Made by a program: the position numbers and the translations under genes. The notes under the pieces were generated by a model. The model did no database searches, had not been told where the DNA came from, and saw only the letters and a program-made list of their open reading frames with translations. This document shows positions 35,714 through 45,712 of a stretch of DNA of 64,000 nucleotides, piece by piece (the stretch's first letter is position 1; each line of letters opens with the position of its first letter). Location of the stretch: contig OZ038423.1 of NCBI GenBank assembly GCA_964036155.1, positions 13,035,249 to 13,099,248 on the forward strand, read 5' to 3'. The stretch comes from Diploscapter coronatus. Taxonomy: Eukaryota > Nematoda > Chromadorea > Rhabditida > Rhabditidae.

Positions 35714-38404
35714 ATGACATTCACTATGCCGATTATGTATCTTTACAATACCACCGTGTTTGGTGATTTGCATCAGTTTCCTGTGGTGATATTTCCGGCA
35801 CCCCCAGGTTCAGGTGAGATAAACTATCATTTAAATATTCTCTAGTTCGAGTCCCGCCCACTTTGTGAAGCAAAAACTGAGCACATTTTTTCCTCGTTAA
35901 TTGTCGCGCTAATTAAGTATTTTGGCGGAAAACTTTCTCCTACAAATGTTCGAATGAACGTATGGACGAACGGTTTACACCATTAAAACGCTATAAATTC
36001 AATCTAGAACTGTTCTGGAACCGTTCAAAAAGTAGTTATCAACGAAATTTCGAGAAAAATAATTTCTGAAACTTCACAAAGATTCCACTCGAAAGTATCT
36101 AGTATGCCCTTTTAGATCTGAATGTGCTGCATATTTTAGAACAATCAACTTTCAAGAATGATCAACAACAACCTGTGTGTTGAAAGTCGCTATTTTCAAA
36201 AGCACACAATGCACAACTTTTGATAGAAGCATCAGTTTGGAAAAAGAAAAAAAAACTACTCATTGCTTTTCAAAACAGACCCGATTCAATGACATAGGTT
36301 TTAGAACGTTATCTTCAATTTCACAAAATCACTTTCGGGTCCTAATTATATTAAAAAACTTTGTATTTTAATCTGAAAAATAAATTTAAAATATAATGCC
36401 TAAACTCATATTTCAGATCGAACCGTCATAAATATTTGCGCATATTTTGAATTCTTATTCATGACTATAACTTTAATCCAATGGTTCACGTTATATATCC
36501 CCATGAAAAAGTCGCCATTTCTTCACAATAATTTTGTATTAATCTTCTATTTCGCCCATTTTGTACACATTATTTCCGGAGCTAGCAGGGTCGTATTGTA
36601 TCTCTATGAAACAGGATATTTGGCTATTGAGGGTAAGATATCAAATAAATTTAAAATATATGATTTAAAACGTTTAAATTCTATATTATTCCTTCACATA
36701 TATCATTCTGTCTTTGATGATACATTTTAAATTGGAATAATTTCTACTGAAAACGTGTTGCAATGAAATAGTAGTGAATTTTTACTCAAATAATAAGATG
36801 TATTATTTGAAAGCTACCTAAATTATTAAATACTTATACTCAGAATCAACCCCTTGCTACGGTCTCTTAGTTGCGAATTTTATTCGAATCGCTACCATTC
36901 ATCAAGCCCTTATGACTTTTCCATGCATTACTGCAGGTGATAATTAAGTATTTTTGATATACAAATAATAATTAATCAGTCATTAGAATACTTTATTAAA
37001 TAATAATAATTGTGAAATTTTGAGAAAATAGATCTTTAAAAATTGAATATAAAAGAAATGCCCGTTTCGATGCTATTTCGTCAAACTTTGCTACTTTTCA
37101 TATTACCATGATTGTAAAATTTAGATTTAAAATAAATGTGAAAATATCATCATATATAATTATATTCCAGAACGGGCTCTGGCTACATATTTCATATTTG
37201 ACTACGAGCGTAAATTGCGATCCTGGATTTGGCGTTCACTGTGCTTATTATCATGCATAATCGTCAGTATTTCTACGATATCGTTCATCTTATGTAAGCC
37301 AATATTTCACATTTACGAACTTTTATTTTAACGCTTCAATAACTCAAGTCGCTTTGTAGTTTAGTAAATTTGCAGTGTAACATTTGCACGTAAAATCATG
37401 CTTTGATACTTGGAAATGAGAAATTATTTTGTTAAAAATAGGTGCATTTCCTGATGATGAATAATAATTATTTGGACTAAGTAATCTTAAATTTAAAATT
37501 TAAATACAACAATTACTATATGACGGAGAAAGGAAGAACGTAGTATATAGTTAGGAATAGGGTAGGGAGGTGAGAGTAGGGAGAAGTAGTGAAAAAGACG
37601 CTCTCTGTCACTCTGCTGTTGCCTTATAGCGCATACAACGAGAATCGTGAATACCAATGATGTGAAGGCTAAAATTTTCATGTTCACCTTTAAAGAAACA
37701 TATTTCAGTTAGCTCCTTAGCCTCTGGTATGCTGATATTCTATATAACTTGCGAATTAGGCCTAATTATATTATGTTTTCTACTATTTACCCTATTATAT
37801 CGTTACAACTCTAATAAATTAACCCTACTAAATAAATCCAAGAAAGGAAAGGATATTTACACTCTTAGCGTGAAATTTCAAGTTTCTGCGAATGTAAGAG
37901 TTATGAAGGTAAACTATTTCCAGATTATTTTTCGAACAAGCTAATACTTTAGACAGTAATATCGTCGATCACAATGCTATCTGTAGCTACATGTATTTTA
38001 ATACCATTTTTCATTATTGGAGTTGTTTTGAGAGGATATTATTCCGAATTTTACTATTCCAGCATTTGCATCGGATTTTTCCAAATGCTTCTTGAAGCGT
38101 TGGTATTTTTAACATATAATTATCTTAAATTTTATATTTTAGAACCATTAACGCTTCGGCTATATTTATCTACCCTCAATTGCAAATAAAGCGTCACTTA
38201 TTAGCGAATATTTTTTGTGTGTTTAATAGGTAACAAGGTTTAAAATATATAATTTTAAGAGTATATTTTAGAAGAAAAAACGCTATAAATCCGGATAATA
38301 TCTATTCTAAGGACGCTAAGAAGAAGCAACTTCCAGAATGGTTACAAATGAAAAATACCGAATTCGAAATCTACTTCACTCAACTAGAAGAAGCTTGGAG
38401 ATAA
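35714..38404 (+). CDS. Serpentine chemoreceptor, class E (Sre), first of a tandem pair
   Basis: This is a predicted chemosensory GPCR of the nematode Sre family. Eight exons join in phase: 35714-35813, 36417-36632, 36844-36936, 37171-37293, 37709-37908, 37953-38098, 38143-38229 and 38272-38404; 365 aa. The start at 35714 is required because the ATG at 35701 is in another frame with an early stop. Family blocks are visible: a TM2-TM3 segment with FLHNNFVLIFYFAHFVHII, ERALATYFIFDYERK after TM4, YTLSVKFQVSANVRVMK in the third intracellular loop, and the C-terminal EIYFTQLEEAW. Intron 1 (603 bp) and intron 4 (415 bp) are the only long ones. AATAAA lies about 22 nt after the stop. Its nearest paralogue is the gene at 39059. 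Confidence 0.87.
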
Positions 38405-39058
38405 ATACAGTTTCACTTTTTATGAAATAAATTTAATAGAAGTAGTACGTCGTTCTGTGAATGTAGTGTTACCATCAATAAAAGTAGTGCTCAAAGTCTG
38501 CTAAATGACTCATGAGTTTCTAAATACGCAAATTTTCATTTGATTCTGCAATGCTACATTTATTAAAGGCAGTACTATTATCAATCTACAGCGTACTATC
38601 TTTATTATTACCTTTCTCGAATAAATACGTTTCACTTTTTTCTAGAAATTTTGCAGAATTGTGTTTTAGTCGACATTTTAAACTAAATATAACGAAATTT
38701 TTAGATAACTACCAAAACCTCTAGACTCTCTAATTATTTCGGTAAATACAGAATTCTCGCAAAAACAATCGGTTTCAAAAATCTCCTTAAAATGAAAAAT
38801 ATAACGCTAATAAACCGGAGTTTAGCACCTGCTCGCAAGTTTACAGAAAAATAATCTGTAAAGAATAATCATTCTTGGTTTAAGCCGGCTCTTTCTTTAT
38901 ATTTCTAGTTATTCTCTGCTAGTAGTTCTTAAATCTATTAATCCAATAGATTTAACGTAATTTTGGATCCATAACATTACAAAAAAAATATTTTCATATA
39001 GTGTTTGCATCCTTCGAGACTTTTCGAAAAGTTGAATAATTATTAACTTCAAACTAAC
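38405..39058. other. Spacer between the two sre genes
   Basis: About 650 bp of AT-rich DNA. It includes the AATAAA of the first gene and the presumed promoter of the second. Nothing else is seen. Confidence 0.5.
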
Positions 39059-40737
39059 ATGCTGATGATGCTTCTTTATAACACTACGTTATTCGGGGAA
39101 AAATATAATTGCCCAATTATGATATTCCTACCTTCAAAAGAGACGGATAGAACATTATTAAATATATTCGCAACCATAGAATTTGTATTTATGCTAGTTA
39201 CCCTATTTCAATTCTTTAATCTATTTCTACCCTTAAGAAGAGCACCTTTTTTACATAAGAATTTTGTTCAGACATTGTTCTTTGTCCATTTGACTCATAT
39301 TTTTTGTAATATGAGCCGTGTGATATTATATTTGTATGAAATTGAGGTTTTACCTATGGATGGTGAGTAGATTTTATCTTATTTGACATTATTTGATGCG
39401 AGTCTAATGTAACACGATTAAACGTAATAATTGTTCAAATTACCATGTCAAACTTTAATACATAATTATTATTCTTAACTATTAGATCTAGATAACTATT
39501 ATTGATTATAAATAGTTGTTTTTCAGAAAACTCTCCCAGTTATGCTCTCTTAATCGCGAATTTTATTCGCCTTTTAACAACGCATTATGCTCTATTAACG
39601 TTCCCCTGTATGACCGCAGGTGATAAAGTCGAAGTTCAACTTTAGTTTTTAATCATTAAAATTCCTTGAACCCACATTCAATTTTCCGATTGTCCAATTA
39701 AATTTAAATAAAGATCAGGTGACATTTTAAAACTGAAATCTGATATTTAGAACGAGCTTTCGCCACTTATTTCATAACAGATTATGAAAAGAGGGATCGA
39801 CCAATTATTTGGCAAGGTTTGGTGACGATAAACTTTGCAATATGCCTATTTTCGACGGCTTTATTTATATTTTGTAAGGATTTTTTTTTTTTGAAAATTA
39901 CGTTGCATTCTATATCGTAAAAATTGAAATATTTAAAAATATAATTTGCAACTGCAACGGTGAAGACAAAAATTTATAATTTTAGTATCCACCGTTGCTC
40001 CAATTTACCTATTGATATTCATCGCTTGTGAAGTACTTCTTATAGCGACATGTTTCACACTATTTACCTTGCTGTATCGATATAACGAGAAAAAGTTGAC
40101 TACTTTGAATAAAACCAAGGAAGGAAAGGATTTCTACACTTTAAGCGTTAAATTCCAACTTACCGCTAATGTTAAGGTTATGAAGGTATGCTTTCAGACT
40201 ATATATTTAGCATGAATATCAAATTTAGAGTGTCATCCACTATTTAACAATACTATCCGCTGCCTCTTTCATATTAGTGCCTGTTTTCACTATTGGTATC
40301 ATCCTGCGGGGTTATTTTGATGAATTATATTATTCGAGTATTTTTATCGCCATTTTTCAAATGGCTATGGAAATGTAATTTTAGCTAGTATTGTCAAAGT
40401 AATTGAAACTTTTAAGAGTCATTAATTTCTCTGCGATATTTATTTATCCTAAATTCGAAGTAAAAAGGGACTTATGTTTTGATTTATTCGGAGTATCTAG
40501 AAATAACGCTACTGTATATCCAGGTACAATGATTAAATTGTTGATAATTATTCTTATCTATTAGAAAACGCGATGAATTAATATAAATTAATAGTCGATA
40601 GCTATTTGCTATTTTAAAACATATCTAATTTAGATGATGCTTACCATAAAACTAAAAGAAAGCTACCCGAATGGCTGAAAATGCGTAATGTCGAAACTGA
40701 ACTCTACTTCAATCAGCTTGCAGAGTCTTGGAGATAA
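39059..40737 (+). CDS. Serpentine chemoreceptor, class E (Sre), second of a tandem pair
   Basis: This is a close paralogue of the preceding gene. Seven exons: 39059-39362, 39527-39619, 39751-39873, 39986-40185, 40229-40374, 40417-40523 and 40634-40737; 358 aa. It shares ERAFATYFITDYEKR, FYTLSVKFQLTANVKVMK and ETELYFNQLAESW. The first exon is continuous where the sister gene has a 603-bp intron, so an intron was gained or lost after duplication. The penultimate junction is also shifted: here the exon reads on through RNNATVYP. The gene converges on the receptor at 40854, leaving only 116 bp for both 3' ends. Intact. Confidence 0.87.
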
Positions 40738-40853
40738 GATAAAATAAATTTATTTAGTAATTTGACAAGATATGTTACACGTAAAGGCCTGTCAGATCAA
40801 CATGATAAAATGTAATTCCAGGTACAATGTCATCAAAAATAAAGATAAATAAA

Positions 40854-42820
40854 TCAAAAACTTCTAGCAACCCTCGGAGTTAAATTAGGTGACAAATGGT
40901 GTTGATATGGCGAAGCTATGCTATGACTCGGCACAATATACGATTGATTCGGACTTATGAATCCGATATTCAATGTTTTTACTTCATTTTGAGGCGTTAC
41001 TAACATTACGCTTGGGGGTCTAATCATAGGTTTGGATTTCGTTCTGCTTTTACAAGTTAATTTGGGTCGTAACGCAATTAATAACGCTATTGTACCCACA
41101 GGGTTGTGCAAAGCCACTAGAATTTCGTCGAAATATACCGATTCTGAAATTTTATCATATACAGTGGTGAACAAAAGTTTGGAACATTTTGTGATTTTTG
41201 GATAAATGCCTAATTAACTTATAGTGACCAGATCCGTTTGAAATGTTGTGCACATATTGAGATACATAAGACACGACTGTGTGATAACTTTCAGCACGAT
41301 CCGAATCAATTTATGCAGTTTTCAGAATTTTTGGAAATTTGATAAAAGTTCGGAGTTTCGCATGCTATGAAAAATTTTCAGAAATATCCAAAAACCACAA
41401 AATGCTCTAAACTTGTTCACTACTGTATGCAAATTCAAATTTTCAATAATTACCAGAAATATAGATCTCGGCGTACATAAAGTAGCACAAAATCTGCACA
41501 GTGGGAAATAAAATTGCTATACAGAATATTAACATCTAAAATATGAGCTATCAAAAAAATCAAATAAGAAAAACTAGCCTGTCCAATGAGCGAATTAGCC
41601 GCTCTTCGATGTAGTTTCACGGTTTTTGGGGAGAATTTCATTGAATCGCAACTCTGTCGTAGTCTTTGCAATGTGTGCAAAGCGTAAATTAGAATAAGGC
41701 TCATTCCGATAGCACATATTAATAATGCCAACCCAACGAATAAAAATGTCACCCAACTACCAAAATCCAAAATAGCGATTTTTGAGCGCATAAAGGTGGA
41801 AATGCAACGAACCTCGTTAGGGTTCTGAATTAGCATTTTTTAAAAATATGTTATGTCTCGTAAATAACCGAGGAAATCTTTAAAAAAAATCATTTATAGT
41901 AGTTTAAATGAGAAACTGCCTTCATAAGCATAATAATTATTCAAATGTTCTTATTATAGTTAGTTATGTTTCAGAAAAGCTCGTGAATATAATGCTGATA
42001 CGAAAGAATGATCAGTGTAACGTTTAGTTTCTACTTAATAAAAATTCACCTCTCTTAAAAATTTCTCCAATAGCTCTCCTTGGGTTGTTATGAAGATACT
42101 TGTAACCGATAGTAAAAACCCACTAGAAATCGTGGTGAATTGAAAAACGCTGTAGAAATTCTTGGAGAACGTCAAGATCTAAAAAACATCACGCTAATTT
42201 GAATTTAAGGGAGACTATTTACGCATGATTTTCCGCATATTCGCTTATGGTTGTGATAAAACGCAAATCCGATAGAAAGACACGATGCAGAATGAGTTAG
42301 AATAAATAAGAACTGAATTTTTCAGATTTAAAATAAATTAGAATATGGAAACCTCGCGATTTCATGATATTATAAATAGGAAAAAGCAAAACGTAGAGTC
42401 ATGCCGCGAGGTTTCCACACTCAAAAATAATCGTTAGTTTAATTTCGATTTAAGACTATCAAGTCATTTAAAGACTAAAACTCTTACTATCGGCGTAGAA
42501 GGAGGTAGATATCTCAACAGCCCCGTAGCAAGAAATGCTTTATGCGATGGGAAAAATACCAAGTTGCAGAGGATATTTAGCGTTATATCACAACATAGGC
42601 CACTAATCTAAAAAATTAGCATATCTCGAACAAAAAAGAAAAAAGGCTAAAATACCTGAACTAGTAACAAGTGTTTTCGAAAATATCTCATGGACTTTGG
42701 AGCCTTCACGAATATGAAATAGCACGCAACTATCGAGAGCGGTGTTGAAATGAAAGTCACCACCCTTTGAAACGTCGTTACAAAAGTCCAGTTTATAAAC
42801 GTGCCTGGCTCATCGCACAT
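40854..42820 (-). CDS. Serpentine chemoreceptor, Sri/Srh class
   Basis: This is a predicted seven-transmembrane chemosensory GPCR of the Srh/Sri group; the N-terminus (PLSIVACYFIFVKAPKSM) looks most like Sri. Seven exons in transcript order: 42656-42820, 42488-42607, 42223-42312, 42050-42178, 41579-41824, 41454-41535 and 40854-41143; 373 aa. The intron after the conserved LIGQ (41536-41578) begins with GC rather than GT. Using it yields a normal TM6 (MLIFCIAILFPTVQILCYF), whereas reading through gives an early stop. TM7 has the TI signature LHNPVGTIALLIALRPK, although Pro-Tyr-Arg is replaced by RPK. The cytoplasmic tail is long, about 75 aa, and rich in Ser and Pro. Introns 2 and 6 contain inverted-repeat elements. 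Confidence 0.8.
41162..41425. mobile_element. 264-bp Tc1/mariner-like MITE in intron 6 of the sri-like gene
   Basis: Terminal inverted repeats of about 44 bp pair with a few mismatches. The left end begins CAGTGGTGAACAAAAGTTT; the right end in reverse complement begins CAGTAGTGAACAAGTTTAG. The element is bounded by TA on both sides (41160-41161 and 41426-41427), the target duplication of Tc1/mariner elements, and the CAGT(G/A) start also fits that superfamily. There is no transposase. It nearly fills the intron, ending 18 bp from the 3' splice acceptor of the last exon. Confidence 0.85.
42346..42417. repeat. Palindromic element in intron 2 of the sri-like gene
   Basis: TGGAAACCTCGCG (42346-42358) is repeated perfectly inverted at 42405-42417. 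After short unpaired bases the stem continues with CATGA and TCATG. Total span is 72 bp. It resembles a minimal transposon remnant; no target duplication is clear. Confidence 0.6.
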
Positions 42821-43142
42821 TATCGTCTAATCTAGGGAAGTCATCGATGAAAGATAAGTTTCCCTCACAAACTTGCAAAAAATATCGACAAAATTTCGTA
42901 ATCTGTGAAGCGTGAACTACGCCTATAAATTGTTTTCTTAAAACTTGGAAAGAAAATCTAGCTAGTGACCTTGGAACTTATTCGATAGAAATTTAATCGT
43001 ATCTGAAAAAGCCTACGTACCTAAGCTAATATTGTTTCTTGCAATCTTAGTCATTGCAAAAAAACCAATTGAAGAAAAATAAAACCCGTTTATTAACTTT
43101 CTGAGATCATAACTTTAAAATAAATTAATTTTCATAAGATTT
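42821..43142. other. Spacer, presumed promoter of the sri-like gene
   Basis: About 320 bp of AT-rich DNA between the start of the receptor gene and the end of the next gene on the same strand. Nothing specific is seen. Confidence 0.45.
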
Positions 43143-44069
43143 TTAGAATTTCAAATCCTCAATTAGGACTTTGTAGCTGTGATTTAGGAGATAGTAGATA
43201 TGATATGACAGTCCCAAGATTGATCCAGAATTAAACGATCGTTTCTTCATTATTTCCCATACATCCAAATTATGTTTCATCAGTTCATTCTGAAAATATC
43301 AAAATTAAAAAAAGTTCATAAAGGAAATTACCTTCAAATCTTCGACGATTTCTTTCAACTCCATCCTCAGACCCATATTCAGCTTGTGAGCGGACCGAAT
43401 CTGAAAAAAACTCATCCTTTATCCTCAAAAAATGAAAAAAAACCCTCACCAAATTAATAATGTTCCTGTTCAATCTCGAAGGATGGTCGTTAGGTTGCGG
43501 AACTAATCTCAATGCTTTCTGCAGGAATTTTTCAACCTAAAATCATTATTTTGCCAAAACTCTAAACTAAGAAACTCACCGTTGGACTAGCGTTTGGAAT
43601 GCTTTCCTTCCTGATTCTGGAAGTAACGTGGTGGATAATCGTCAATAAATCAGTGATATCTTTCTGAAAGAAAACTTAGAAATCTGAAAGTCTCAGAAAC
43701 CTACCACTTCATCCTGCTTAATGAAGTTCGTCTCAATATAGCTGACCTTCAACATGTCTAATTTCTCATCCAGCGATAAAATATCGTCCGCAGACAAAGA
43801 AAAGTACTGAATCGAACAATTCCTTGGAAAGATCTCAAAATCCTGAAACTCACCTCATTTTTCATTTTCCTATACTCTCTCTGCTTCTCGGCGTTTTCAA
43901 ACGATTCGAACATTTTGATCATCACTTGGCTTTCGAGGTCTGAAATGAAAAATAGTTCAAATCCAGGAATAAAATGAAAAATACCATCTTTTTGATCAAG
44001 ACAAAAGGCAATAGCGATGAAAATCGATAGAACAGATAGACTTAGAGCGGAAGTTAAGAATTGCTGCAT
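43143..44069 (-). CDS. Secreted helical protein of unknown function
   Basis: I do not recognise the family. Seven exons join in phase, in transcript order: 43985-44069, 43854-43939, 43705-43806, 43580-43663, 43450-43536, 43332-43400 and 43143-43289; 219 aa. The N-terminus is a clear signal peptide (QQFLTSALSLSVLSIFIAIA, cleavage probably near FCLDQ). The mature part is almost entirely predicted amphipathic helix, rich in Lys, Glu, Leu and Asn, with at most one cysteine after the signal. The overall layout, a signal plus about 190 residues of charged helices, recalls nematode fatty-acid and retinol-binding (FAR) proteins, but I see no diagnostic motif. The gene model is strong because all six introns keep phase and have consensus ends. 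It is likely an extracellular, possibly lipid-binding protein; this is inference. Confidence 0.75.
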
Positions 44070-45712
44070 AATTTATTTAGAAATATTCCAGGTTTAGGAC
44101 CAGATGCTTCAAGCAATTCATTGAAGCTTCGGAATTTATATAGTCGTGCCTTCGTTTTCTCTTCATATCATCACTTTCTATATTCACTAACTTCCTTCAC
44201 TTCCCAAATAGTTGTTCTATCATTGAGATGTTTTCTTGATGATCTCTCACTCCTACCATAACTTCTTTCTCCACACTATTTCTCCTGAAATTGTGTTCTG
44301 TCCAAAACAACGCTATTCTCTTGAATTCTTCAACTTTCCTCTATTAATTTCATGAACTATATCATCTGCCCCATACTTGGCCAACTTCTCTGGTGATAGA
44401 CTCTTTCTCCATGCTATTTCTTCGGAACTTTGCATTTTTCTTAAAACCTCGGTATTTTCATGACTTTTCATCTTTTCTCCAAGTTCTCTGGTGATCGTCC
44501 CCGATTCACCCCGTGAAAGTCACGCTTCGCTGTCCATGACAAACCCGCGATCTTCGCCGCGGTTTGGCGTTTTGTTGGCGAAATTCTGCAGGCGAAGAAA
44601 AACTTAGCTGAACGCGGCCGTCTCCACGAGACTTTTCAAAGACATCTCACAATCAGAAAAATCGTCAAGTTTTCTAAATTTACCAACATCAACCATCAAA
44701 TAATTACTCGAAGTGATTCTTAGACCGTGTTTAGATTAGAATTTCAGGGAAATTCTTTAGAAGTCAATGAATTTCCTCTTGCAGCAATCGGTTGTAAATA
44801 GCATCATTTCTACGTTAAATATTTGGTCAAACAAATAATATTTCGGACTCATTTAGCCAAATAATGATTAATATGAAATCAAGTAATTTTGAGAAAAAGT
44901 AATTTTGCCAATGCATTCTAAGTCATGACGACACTTCGCTGAATAGTCAAGTCACTCATTCGGTGTAATGAGAATTGATGCAATAATAACGACAACAAAG
45001 TTCGCTAATTATAACATGATTTGTATCAAAAACGAGTTGAATTTTTACCCTTTTAAATTTTGGGACACTTTTTAAATGATAGAGATCATGACGTTTTCAG
45101 TCTTTGTGAGTTCAAGAAATCGTCTATCAAGAGTTGGTTCAAGTAGCCTAAAAATACCAAGAAAATCTTACTTTAGCCTAGTTATTTTACTTTTTACCTT
45201 GATAATTTTACCCAAATAGTCTAATAATGCATTTTTTGGAAATAATTTTAAATTTAATGACGCAGAGCTTGGCGAGAACGCTCGGGTGAGTTTGAACCAA
45301 AGTTTTTGCCAATCTGATCCGTACCTCAAATCATCTGAAAACTCAAATTTCAAAATTTTATTATTTACATTCACAATGCAAAGATCCTAGAAGAATGATC
45401 GTTTTTGGAATTCAAAGCTGCTTTTTCGAAATTGACACGTTTTGACTAGACCTCATGATAAGCAAACTCTTAAATCACAAGATTATGTAGCAAGGAAGAA
45501 TGTTATCATACACATGAAATGCTATGGCGCAAAATGGATAATTAAGGATTTAGATGTGAATTTCAAACGAATGAGTGATTTGTTACGTTACAAATAGAAT
45601 ATCGAAGCTTAAGAATAATGATTATTAGAAGAGTAGGGTTTTATAATAATTCTAAAATATAGGACTCTGCTCTTCTATGCCTTTGAATTAAAGAGCCTAT
45701 ATTTAAGATTCA
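44070..45712. other. Intergenic, with a GC-rich islet at about 44491-44632
   Basis: There is no supported gene. Bases 44521-44580 contain 36 G or C of 60 by direct count, in surroundings near one third GC. The islet has repeated GGCGAA/TTCGCC units that can pair with each other. It lies about 450 bp upstream of the secreted-protein gene, so it may be part of its promoter, or an inserted fragment. Confidence 0.5.

Noticed and set aside
35848..35866. Match to a tRNA B box (GTTCGAGTCCC)
   Set aside because: No A box or acceptor stem at the right distance upstream; it lies in an sre intron.
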